The notes under the pieces are model-generated. The model saw only the letters and a list, made by a program, of their open reading frames with translations, was not told where the DNA came from and ran no database searches. From CAUTNH01 sp963540225 (GTDB lineage Bacteria; Bacillota_I; Bacilli_A; Acholeplasmatales; Acholeplasmataceae), in NCBI GenBank assembly GCA_963540225.1, contig CAUTNH010000015.1, positions 1 through 17,902 of the forward strand: a stretch of DNA of 17,902 nucleotides, written 5' to 3'. Position numbers and translations under genes: made by a program. This document shows, one piece after another, positions 1-7,309 of this stretch. Every line of letters starts with the position of its first letter. Positions within the stretch are counted from its first letter, which is position 1.

Positions 1-47
1 TTTTTTTTTGTGTATGTTCATATAAATTTTTTTTGATTTTTTTTTTT
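1..47. repeat. Poly-T homopolymer tracts at the left edge
   Basis: Three T runs lie close together: nine at 1-9, eight at 27-34 and eleven at 37-47. The remaining sequence up to 83 is almost pure A/T with no reading frame or ribosome binding site that I can support. For the minus-strand aro operon these are A runs, so they cannot be its U-tract terminator. The run at 1-9 could be the tail of a terminator for a plus-strand gene outside the window. No function can be assigned. Confidence 0.5.
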
Positions 48-83
48 ATATTTATATTATTATATTCAATTTTGTATGATTAT

Positions 84-1190
84 TTATGATAAATTCAGTA
101 TGTTTATACAAGTTTTTTTAATTTTAAGTATAAATTGCTTTTTTTCAAAAGTATAATTTTGTCCAACTATACTAAGTAAATTTATTAAATTATCAAGCCT
201 TGCACTTTCCTTATAATTTAAATTAGTAGGAAGCATATATTTTATATCAACATTAAGATATATTCCTAAAATTAAAAAAGGCATAAATAAATCTGGATTA
301 TCACATAAATTAACTTCTATATTATTATATGAGTTATCCTTTATTAGTTTACACATATTATTTTTGCATATAATGCTGAAACCAAATTTATTTAAAAGCT
401 CAATCATTTTATAATCTGGTTGACTTGATTTATTTATTTTTGCATTTACTAAAATATTTTTATTTAATGTCAAAAATAAATAAAAAGATAAATTAGAATA
501 ATCTATTTCATTATCTAAAATATATTTCTCGTTTATTTGGTTATACTTACTAATATAGTATGTATTATTTTCTATTTTATAACTTATTCCAAACTCTTTT
601 AAAATATCTAGCGTATATAAAAAATATGATATGCTAGTAAATTTATCTATTATTTTTAATGAATCAATATTTTTACTAAAAGGAATACTAAGCGCAACTC
701 CTGAGGCAAATTGACTAGTTTTATTAGCTGAAACTTCTACAGTTTTATTTTTTATCTCTCCTTTAAAATTATAGATGTTATTTTCAAAGTCTACAGATAT
801 ATTTTCTTTTTCAAATAATTCTAAAAGCTCATCAATAGGTCTTTCTAATAATTTTTTGCTACCTGAAATTTTTATATTTTTAAACTTATCTAATAAAACA
901 AAAGTTAAAAATCTAAAAACAGATGCTCCATCACCACAGTAAAATATTTTATTATTTTTTAAAAACCTATCACCAAAAATAACTACACTATTTTTTTTTG
1001 TGATAATTTTTATTCCTGCTATTTTAAGAGATTTAATTAAATTTTTTACATCATCTCCAAATGTTATATTTTTTAATATTGTCCTAGCGTTTATCTGGGA
1101 TGCAATTATAATATATCTTATAGCAGCAGATTTTGAAAAATCTGGTGTTATTACTCCTTTTAATTTTTTAAAATCAGTCAATAAATTCAT
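84..1190 (-). CDS. aroA: EPSP synthase (3-phosphoshikimate 1-carboxyvinyltransferase), C-terminally short
   Basis: The product would transfer the enolpyruvyl group of PEP to shikimate 3-phosphate, the sixth step of the shikimate pathway, in the cytoplasm. I chose the ATG at 1190 (368 aa) over the upstream in-frame ATG at 1241 because family homology begins just after it, at ITPDFSKSAAIR. Residues matching substrate-binding positions of E. coli AroA are present: K20, S21 and R25; the G86-D-G-A-S loop with R93; R117; T158-S-Q160; an Asp in EIDYS; and K327-E-S-A-R331. The protein stops 37 residues after R331, where E. coli AroA continues for about 80. The block with the D-x-R PEP-binding Arg and the late conserved Lys (E. 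coli R386 and K411) is therefore absent. None of the downstream frames supplies it. The start overlaps aroB by 17 bp, with only a weak GGA-type ribosome binding site, which suggests translational coupling. It may be inactive or have diverged. Confidence 0.85.
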   Translation of the reverse strand: MNLLTDFKKLKGVITPDFSKSAAIRYIIIASQINARTILKNITFGDDVKNLIKSLKIAGIKIITKKNSVVIFGDRFLKNNKIFYCGDGASVFRFLTFVLLDKFKNIKISGSKKLLERPIDELLELFEKENISVDFENNIYNFKGEIKNKTVEVSANKTSQFASGVALSIPFSKNIDSLKIIDKFTSISYFLYTLDILKEFGISYKIENNTYYISKYNQINEKYILDNEIDYSNLSFYLFLTLNKNILVNAKINKSSQPDYKMIELLNKFGFSIICKNNMCKLIKDNSYNNIEVNLCDNPDLFMPFLILGIYLNVDIKYMLPTNLNYKESARLDNLINLLSIVGQNYTFEKKQFILKIKKTCINILNLS

Positions 1191-2196
1191 CAAGTTCGTT
1201 CCAATCAACATCAACGATTGCTGGTTTTCCAATATCCTCAACTAATACTAATCTTAAAAATTTTTGACTAGATTTTTTATCTTGTAAAAGATATTTTTTT
1301 AAATCCTTTAAATTGTAATTTGAAAGTTTAATATTATGAGCCTTAATTATATTTATAGCATCATCTTTTAGCTTACAAATTGAAAGTTGCATCTTACAGC
1401 CAAGCTCTAGCGCAATCTTTATTCCATTTAAAACAGCGATTCCATGGCTTATTTTAAAATTTTCTAAAGCCTCTATCGCATGACCAAATGTATGACCAAA
1501 GTTTAAAATATGTCTTTCTCCACAATCAAAATAATCTCTTTGAACAATTTCTTTTTTGATTAAAATTGCTTCTTTTATTACCTTTTCAGAAATTTTAAAA
1601 TCAGCTTTTCTTATTTCTTCATAAAGACTATTAGAACCTATCAGAGCCATTTTAAATAACTCGCCAAAACCATTTTGAAACTCTTTTTCAGGTAGGGTTT
1701 TTAAATATTTTAATGGTGATATTACTAAAATTGGATCATAAAATGTACCAACCTGATTTTTATAATTATTAATATCAACAGCAACTTTTCCACCAATTGA
1801 TGCATCTATTTGCGATACTATAGTAGTAGATATTATAAGATGTCTTATCCCTCTTTTAATACTTGCTGCAACAAATCCAACTAAATCAGATACTACCCCT
1901 CCACCAAATGAGATAATTAAATCATCTTTCATTATTCCATTAGATAAAAGCTCTTCAATTATCATTTTATAATTTTCTAAATTCTTTTCTTTTTCGCCTG
2001 GATTTAATTTAATTATTTTAGCATCTGGAAATAATTTTAAAGCATCATCTTTATATAAATTTAAAACATTACTATCAGATATTATAAATGCTTTAGAAAA
2101 TTCGATTTGTGATATTTTATTTTTCACCTCATCGCATACTAAATCATCAACCAAACACACATCATAATTTTTAAAATTTAATACTTTCACACTCAT
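1174..2196 (-). CDS. aroB: 3-dehydroquinate synthase
   Basis: AroB converts DAHP to 3-dehydroquinate, the second shikimate-pathway step, using NAD and a divalent metal. The 340-aa length is normal. The NAD-binding glycine motif GGGVVSDLVGFVAA starts near residue 98. It is followed by STTIVSQIDASIGGKVAVD (residues 123-141) and Y-K-N-Q-V-G at 145-150. The three expected metal ligands are visible: E179 in GELFK, H235 in LNFGHTFGHAIE and H251 in the H-G-I-A-V motif (usually H-G-E-A-V). The ATG at 2196 is preceded by AAAGGATGG at a good distance. The start lies inside the end of the DAHP synthase gene (26-bp overlap), and the stop overlaps the start of aroA. The enzyme looks intact. Confidence 0.96.
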   Translation of the reverse strand: MSVKVLNFKNYDVCLVDDLVCDEVKNKISQIEFSKAFIISDSNVLNLYKDDALKLFPDAKIIKLNPGEKEKNLENYKMIIEELLSNGIMKDDLIISFGGGVVSDLVGFVAASIKRGIRHLIISTTIVSQIDASIGGKVAVDINNYKNQVGTFYDPILVISPLKYLKTLPEKEFQNGFGELFKMALIGSNSLYEEIRKADFKISEKVIKEAILIKKEIVQRDYFDCGERHILNFGHTFGHAIEALENFKISHGIAVLNGIKIALELGCKMQLSICKLKDDAINIIKAHNIKLSNYNLKDLKKYLLQDKKSSQKFLRLVLVEDIGKPAIVDVDWNELDEFID

Positions 2197-3004
2197 CTAC
2201 CATCCTTTTAGCCTCATCGAAACTAATTGCTTGCATACTATCGCTTATAGACTTATCAGGCTCTTTATGAACTTCAACCATTATTCCATCAAAGCCAACT
2301 GCCTTAGATGCTCTTGCAAGTGGTCTAATTAGTTCTCTTCTTCCTGTTGCATGGCTTGGATCAATTATAACCGGCAGTCTTGAAATATTTAAAAGTGCAC
2401 AAGCACCTGCTATATCAAGTGTATATCTGTTATAATTTTCAAAAGTTTGAATTCCTCTTTCGCATAATATAACATTTTTATTCCCTAACTCAATTAAATA
2501 TTCAGCACTTAGTAAAAACTCCATTATAGTTGCGCCCGGTCCTCTTTTAAGCATAATAGGGTTATCAACCTTAGCCAAGGCTTTCAAAAGATGAATATTT
2601 TGCATATTTCGTGCTCCAACAACTAATACATCAACTTTATCTTTCATATATTCTATTGCCTCAACTGATGGCACTTCACTAAAAGAGATTATATTGTTTT
2701 TTTTGCACACATCATAAATTATATCAACACCTTTTTTCTCAAGACCTGAAAAATCATATGGTGATGTTCTTAATTTATATGCACCTGCTCTTAAAAATGG
2801 TGTATTTAGCTTTTTTAAAAACTTTGCAGTTTCTAAAAGCATATCATAATTTTCTACACTACAAGGACCAAGTATATATGAAAAATTACTTCCTACCTCA
2901 TAGTTTTTTATTTTTATAATATGTTTATCATTTTCACTTTTTTTTATGACGTGTTTTAAGTTGTTGTATTTTTTACTTAAATACTCAGGATATGTTTTAA
3001 TCAT
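2171..3004 (-). CDS. aroF: DAHP synthase, KDO8P-synthase-like (type I beta)
   Basis: This enzyme condenses phosphoenolpyruvate and erythrose 4-phosphate to DAHP, the entry step of the shikimate pathway. The 277-aa protein has the GPCSVE motif (46-51) and RAGAYKLRTSPY (72-83; the family usually has K-P-R where this has K-L-R). It also has LKRGPGATIMEFLLSAEYL (152-170), CERG at 181-184, IDPSHATGRRE (214-224) and MVEVHKEP (242-249). The four residues expected to bind the metal are present: C48, H218, E244 and D255. There is no room for an N-terminal ACT-like or chorismate mutase domain, so allosteric control by such a domain is not expected. The ATG at 3004 has AAGGAG in front, overlapping the stop codon of the walJ-like gene. 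Family assignment is firm; the letter of the gene symbol is conventional. Confidence 0.95.
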   Translation of the reverse strand: MIKTYPEYLSKKYNNLKHVIKKSENDKHIIKIKNYEVGSNFSYILGPCSVENYDMLLETAKFLKKLNTPFLRAGAYKLRTSPYDFSGLEKKGVDIIYDVCKKNNIISFSEVPSVEAIEYMKDKVDVLVVGARNMQNIHLLKALAKVDNPIMLKRGPGATIMEFLLSAEYLIELGNKNVILCERGIQTFENYNRYTLDIAGACALLNISRLPVIIDPSHATGRRELIRPLARASKAVGFDGIMVEVHKEPDKSISDSMQAISFDEAKRMVDECESIKF

Positions 3005-3013
3005 CTTTGCTCC

Positions 3014-3778
3014 TTATATTTTAATTTTTACAATCTCTTGTGAGGTATATATTGGTTTTATTTTATATGGATTGTCAAAATTTTTACAAATTGATTTTTC
3101 AATTTCATCTATTGAATTACAGTCTTTTGAAATATGGAAAACAGCCCAAATAGATTTTTTGCTTACTAACTGGTTTATTTTTTTACAAGCATAATCATTT
3201 GACATATGACCTTTCTCAGATAATATTCTTAACTTAGTATGATATGGTCTTTTAGGTGTATTCATAAGCATATTTATATCGTGATTTGCCTCAAATATAT
3301 ATAAGGTTGCATCTTTTAATAAATCATCATAATCGCTTGAGATAAAACCAGTATCTGTGATATAAACTATTTTCTTATTATCTTTTTTTATAACAAATCC
3401 AACAGGCTCTTTTGCATCATGGGATAGTGTTATTGGTGTGATTTTGAAATTTAAAATATCAATTTCTATATCAGTTTTTAAATTTACAAAACAAGGAATT
3501 TTTATATCTTGGTTTAATAAAGCTTTGTTAGTTCCTTTTGTAAGATAAAAATATTCACCAATATTTTCTTTATAGAACGTCTTAATTCCTCTTGAATGAT
3601 CCTTATGCTCATGAGTTATTAAAATATGTTTTATATCATTTATATCAACTTGAATTTTATTTAATTTTTCTAATAACTTTTTATAAGAAATTCCTAAATC
3701 AAGCATAATAATTTCATCATCATCTTTAATTATTGTACAATTTCCCTGAGACCCACTTGCTAGGATATAAACTTCCAC
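3014..3778 (-). CDS. walJ: WalJ/YycJ-type metallo-beta-lactamase-fold hydrolase
   Basis: A 254-aa cytoplasmic metallo-beta-lactamase-fold protein of the WalJ/YycJ/VicX family, which is associated in Bacillota with the WalKR cell-wall two-component system and proposed to be a 5'-to-3' DNA exonuclease. The typical N-terminus with ASGSQGNC (7-14) and the metal site T-H56-E-H58-K-D60-H61 are visible. H120 and the T-D142-T-G motif follow, and H-x-S near the RILSEKGHMSNDYA segment completes the fold. Translation starts at GTG (3776-3778). GGTGAT three bases upstream complements the 16S rRNA 3' end, which supports this start. It is the first gene of the aro operon rather than sitting beside walK/walR as in many Bacillota. 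Nine bases separate it from the DAHP synthase gene. Confidence 0.88.
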   Translation of the reverse strand: MEVYILASGSQGNCTIIKDDDEIIMLDLGISYKKLLEKLNKIQVDINDIKHILITHEHKDHSRGIKTFYKENIGEYFYLTKGTNKALLNQDIKIPCFVNLKTDIEIDILNFKITPITLSHDAKEPVGFVIKKDNKKIVYITDTGFISSDYDDLLKDATLYIFEANHDINMLMNTPKRPYHTKLRILSEKGHMSNDYACKKINQLVSKKSIWAVFHISKDCNSIDEIEKSICKNFDNPYKIKPIYTSQEIVKIKI

Positions 3779-3793
3779 TAAATCACCATATTT

Positions 3794-3802
3794 ATTTTAT
3801 CA
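3794..3802 (-). promoter_or_regulatory. Candidate extended -10 promoter for the walJ-aro operon
   Basis: On the minus strand the sequence reads TGATAAAAT, an extended -10 element (TG-n-TAAAAT). No good -35 hexamer lies at 16-18 bp. Transcription from it would start close to the ribosome binding site at 3782-3787 and leave a very short leader, which lowers confidence. Confidence 0.35.
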
Positions 3803-3869
3803 TAAATTTTATTTAAAATTAGAATTAGTTTAAAATTTATCTCCTATAATAAAATAAATTTATTGCTAG

Positions 3870-3888
3870 TTTAGCATAATTGGCTAAA
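3870..3888. promoter_or_regulatory. Inverted repeat TTTAGC-N7-GCTAAA, possible operator
   Basis: A perfect 6-bp inverted repeat with a 7-bp spacer, 19 bp in all. A second small palindrome, GCTA-gtt-TAGC (3865-3875), overlaps its left arm. It lies in the 200-bp divergent space between the walJ-aro operon and the foldase gene, so a DNA-binding regulator is conceivable. There is no T-tract after it, so it is not a terminator. Chance occurrence in AT-rich DNA cannot be excluded. Confidence 0.3.
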
Positions 3889-3933
3889 TTCTTTATTCTT
3901 GTATTTATTTAATTTTATTTTTTTGGTATTTTA

Positions 3934-3942
3934 TGGTATACT
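3934..3942 (+). promoter_or_regulatory. Extended -10 promoter for the PrsA-like gene
   Basis: TGGTATACT is an extended -10 element (TG-n-TATACT) about 37 bp before the start codon. The -35 position 17 bp upstream is only TTTATT, which is tolerable for an extended -10 promoter. The predicted transcript would have a leader of about 30 bases containing the AAGGAGTGAG ribosome binding site. Confidence 0.55.
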
Positions 3943-3978
3943 AATAGGGCTATTTATAAATCAAGGAGTGAGTTTAAT

Positions 3979-6900
3979 ATGCAAAGAAAATACATTTTTA
4001 AAAAGTTATTTACAATCGCTTTTATATTTATTTTAGGAGTTATTCTTTCATCTTGTCAGATAAAAAGTAATAAAGTTCCATATGGCGATTTGGATGCAAA
4101 TAAAACTATTTTAAAATCAACAAAAGGAGATAAAACTTTTGATATAAAAGAAAAAGAACTTTATAATTTGCTTCGTCCAAAATCTGCTAATATATTAAAA
4201 AAATTAGTTGATAATGCTGCATTAGAGGCTTATGTTAAAAAAATTGATTTTAATAAAAAAGAACATAAGGAATTTTTAACTAAGAAGCTAAATAAAACAG
4301 TATTTGGCGATGAAAAAGAAAAAACTATTAAATTTTTAACAAAAGATCAATTATGGCAAAAATTTGTAACTTTTAAGAATAAACGTGAATATTTACTTGA
4401 TTATCCAATTGATAAACTAGAAGAAAAAGTGACAGCTGAAATTTTAAAAGAAGAAAAAGATCGTAATTTCTCAGATTATGAAAATGATATTTTAAAACTT
4501 CATCAAAATGATCTTGCTAAAAGATTAGTTGTTTATGAATATTTAACAGAAGCTAAAAATGGTAAAAAGAAAAATGAAGCACTAGTAGATATTAAAAAAG
4601 ATACAAACTATATAGACCCTGAAAAAGACTATCTTACATACTATAAAGAAAATATGCTTAAATGGAAATTATCATTTTTTGCAATTGATTTAGTAAATGA
4701 GCAAGAATTTAATGAGTTAATGATGAACCACGGTGTAGAATATGATGCCGCTGGAGCAATAATTAAAAGTGAACCACTTAAAACAAAATCTAACAGTAAT
4801 AAATTTTATAAAATACCTGATATAAGAACTGGTAAAGACTCTGAGGGAAATCCATTAGATTTTTCAAGCAAAGAAGGTAAAGAAAAATATAAATATTTAA
4901 TTGAGTATATTGAAAACGATTTAATTAAAAATGGTCATTTAAGAAAAGAGATTAAATCTGCCGAAGATCTTCTTACAAAAAAACCAAATGCTCAGGATTT
5001 TAAAAACTACTGGACTAACTATAAATTTAATACATCTACTGATACTAAATACTACAAAGAAACAGAAGTAAAAGTTGATAATGGTGATTTATTAAGAGTA
5101 TTTGTAAATTTTTACAATAAACTAAATAACACATCTTTAACTGTTGAAGCAGATGGTGATAATTTTTATAAAGTTATGATTGAAGCGGGTAAAGAATTTA
5201 AAACAAAATATACACCTGAAGAAATCGATGAGTTGAAATTTAAAAAAGTATTATACGAAGATTTAAAATTTGAATATGATAAAGATGGTAATATAGATAA
5301 AAGTAAAAGTTCATCTTTTTACTCAATTAAACCAACATCTAAATTTGGTGATAAATCGTTCTTAATTTATAAAATTTGGGAAGACAGAAAAGATATAGCA
5401 AAAGTTTATGATTTTAAAGAGAAGAAATTTAAAACAGATACTGAGGCTAAAAAAGAACTTGAAAAAATAAATAAAGAAATAAAAGAAAAGATTATTGAGA
5501 AAAAAATTACTGATAAACTTGTTGAAACACGCTACAATGAACTTTTAAAAAATAAAAAAGTTTATATATTTGATCCTATTATCCGTATTAGTTTTGATAA
5601 AGCAAAATACACATATAGCACTAAAAAATATTTCTTAAATGAAAACACTATTGCTAAAATAGGAGATAAAGAAATTACAGTAAGAGAGCTATATAACCAA
5701 TTATATAGATCTGTTGGTATGGCTACTGCAATATCTTATTTATCTGATAAATTTATATATGAAGAATATAAAAATAAATTAGATGCAAAAGATAAAGAAG
5801 AGGCTAAAAAATCACTTGAAAATACACTACTTGCATTCTCACAAGGCCGTGATTCAGGATATAATGCAAATATTGGCCGTGACCTATATTTACAACATAA
5901 ATTTGGTTATTCAACTTTTAATGAAGTTTTAGAACATAAGTTCTATGTTGATAGAGCAAAAACATTCTTCTCAAAAGATTTACCTAATATTTTGCCTGAT
6001 TATTATAAAAAAATCCATGAGATTGCAAATGAATTTTATGCTAAAAAAATGAATGCTAAAGTTTCACATATCCTATTTTCAGTTGATAAAGATTTAGATG
6101 GTAAACCTGATAATCCTAATTCATTAACTGCTGAAGAAAGAGAAAAACTTGAAAAAGCAATACTATCCCTTATTCAAATTATTAAAGAAGATGTTGCCAA
6201 AGGTAGTAAAAATTTTGAAGAAAATTTAAAGGCTACCGTCGAAAGATATAAAAATGCTATGAGAGTTGTAAAAACTAGAAATGATTTTTTAACTAATCAA
6301 GAATATGAAGACTATAAACAAACATCAACTTATATCTTTGGTGAAGCTAAAAAAGCAGGTCTTAACTTAAAATATGAAAGTATTGGAAATATGGATGAGA
6401 CAAGCTTTTCTAAATATGATGCAGTATTTTTCAAACGTGTTAAAAAATTATTTGATACAGCAAAAAACATTGATGAGAAAAACTTCCCATATGTAGATGT
6501 TGCAGAAAATAATTTTGGATCAAACCCTGGTAATGTTTCATTTAATGAGATAAGATCTAATTTCGGATGGCACGCAATTAATATTGAAAAAATTACAAAA
6601 ACTCCATCTGCAAAGACTGATAAAGAATATAAATCAGAACTAAAAGATGCAAATGGAAAAAATTTAACTGTTCCAGCAAATCCTAAAGATGAGATATCCT
6701 TAGAACAAACAGAAGTTTATATTAAAGAAAATAACTCATCATATGGTGTTAAAATCACTCAATCAACAGCAATTAAAAATCAATTATCTAATATTTCATC
6801 TAAACTTAATGTTTATGGAGATCTTGGGTATATTCTAATTGTTAAAAAATTAAATCTAGCTGGTGGAAATAGCACATATGAAAATGAGTTAACTGAGTTT

Positions 6901-7002
6901 AAAAAACAACTTCGTGAAAACTTCTATGGAAATTCTAAATATAACCAATTATATAAAGATTTCTGGGGTAATGATAATCTACTTGAAAGATTTGGACTTT
7001 AA
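3979..7002 (+). CDS. Large PrsA/SurA-like foldase lipoprotein (parvulin-type peptidyl-prolyl isomerase)
   Basis: A 1007-aa exported lipoprotein with N-terminal Lys/Arg residues, a hydrophobic stretch and the lipobox L23-S-S-C26. It probably sits on the outer face of the membrane and helps secreted proteins fold. Two modules can be seen. Module 2 has a SurA-like helical start, IGDKEITVRELYNQL (from about 561), then V-S-H697-I-L-F and, after a long insert, F-G-W-H865. These match the first and last conserved motifs of parvulin rotamase domains, but are about 168 residues apart, where such domains are usually about 95 residues in all. Module 1 (about 49-470) has a similar start, EKELYNLL, and an FGDKSFLIYKI end, but the histidines are not recognisable. 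PrsA proteins are normally near 300 aa, so this one is greatly enlarged. The ATG is preceded by AAGGAG. The gene is monocistronic between its own promoter and a terminator. Isomerase activity is inferred. Confidence 0.72.
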   Translation: MQRKYIFKKLFTIAFIFILGVILSSCQIKSNKVPYGDLDANKTILKSTKGDKTFDIKEKELYNLLRPKSANILKKLVDNAALEAYVKKIDFNKKEHKEFLTKKLNKTVFGDEKEKTIKFLTKDQLWQKFVTFKNKREYLLDYPIDKLEEKVTAEILKEEKDRNFSDYENDILKLHQNDLAKRLVVYEYLTEAKNGKKKNEALVDIKKDTNYIDPEKDYLTYYKENMLKWKLSFFAIDLVNEQEFNELMMNHGVEYDAAGAIIKSEPLKTKSNSNKFYKIPDIRTGKDSEGNPLDFSSKEGKEKYKYLIEYIENDLIKNGHLRKEIKSAEDLLTKKPNAQDFKNYWTNYKFNTSTDTKYYKETEVKVDNGDLLRVFVNFYNKLNNTSLTVEADGDNFYKVMIEAGKEFKTKYTPEEIDELKFKKVLYEDLKFEYDKDGNIDKSKSSSFYSIKPTSKFGDKSFLIYKIWEDRKDIAKVYDFKEKKFKTDTEAKKELEKINKEIKEKIIEKKITDKLVETRYNELLKNKKVYIFDPIIRISFDKAKYTYSTKKYFLNENTIAKIGDKEITVRELYNQLYRSVGMATAISYLSDKFIYEEYKNKLDAKDKEEAKKSLENTLLAFSQGRDSGYNANIGRDLYLQHKFGYSTFNEVLEHKFYVDRAKTFFSKDLPNILPDYYKKIHEIANEFYAKKMNAKVSHILFSVDKDLDGKPDNPNSLTAEEREKLEKAILSLIQIIKEDVAKGSKNFEENLKATVERYKNAMRVVKTRNDFLTNQEYEDYKQTSTYIFGEAKKAGLNLKYESIGNMDETSFSKYDAVFFKRVKKLFDTAKNIDEKNFPYVDVAENNFGSNPGNVSFNEIRSNFGWHAINIEKITKTPSAKTDKEYKSELKDANGKNLTVPANPKDEISLEQTEVYIKENNSSYGVKITQSTAIKNQLSNISSKLNVYGDLGYILIVKKLNLAGGNSTYENELTEFKKQLRENFYGNSKYNQLYKDFWGNDNLLERFGL

Positions 7003-7008
7003 AAATAT

Positions 7009-7044
7009 ATATCGTAATGTCATACGGCATTACGATATTTTTTT
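7009..7044 (+). terminator. Rho-independent terminator after the foldase gene
   Basis: The arms ATATCGTAATG (7009-7019) and CATTACGATAT (7028-7038) pair perfectly. A T-G and a C-G pair extend the stem and leave the tetraloop ATAC. A run of seven T (7038-7044) follows directly. It lies 7 bases after the stop codon. The rest of the intergenic space up to the promoter near 7231 holds no gene that I can see. Confidence 0.92.
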
Positions 7045-7230
7045 GTTCCTATCCAAAGTTTTCACTATAGCAAAAATTTAGGCTCTAGTTCAAAGTTTAT
7101 AGTTTATCAATTTTAGGACTTACGAGTCATATTTTTTAATATTTCTACATATTACCAATAATATTTCCACTAATTTACATCAATTATTATCAATTTTAAC
7201 TATATAAATAACGACTACTATTTATAATTT

Positions 7231-7259
7231 TTGTAAACATAATTGCTATATGTTAAAAT
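7231..7259 (+). promoter_or_regulatory. Promoter of the surface-protein operon
   Basis: A -35-like TTGTAA (7231-7236) is followed, after exactly 17 bp, by TAAAAT (7254-7259) with an upstream TG that makes it an extended -10. The start of transcription would be near 7266, giving a leader of about 44 bases that ends in AGGAGGA (7298-7304) before the ATG at 7310. I saw no convincing Fur-type inverted repeat over it. Confidence 0.7.
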
Positions 7260-7309
7260 ATCATAGGTTTAATTATAAATAAATATAAATATTTTTTAGG
7301 AGGAATTAT

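Noticed and set aside
1191..1241. Longer aroA start at the upstream in-frame ATG (17 extra residues)
   Set aside because: The extra residues lie deep inside aroB and show no family similarity. EPSP synthase homology begins just after the ATG at 1190.
3845..3850. Perfect TATAAT in the divergent intergenic region
   Set aside because: No -35-like hexamer or upstream TG lies at a suitable distance. In DNA this AT-rich such hexamers arise by chance, and the extended -10 at 3934-3942 fits better.
7117..7128. Small hairpin GACT-TACG-AGTC followed by a short T run
   Set aside because: The stem is only four base pairs. The strong terminator at 7009-7044 already ends the upstream transcript, so I do not call a second one.
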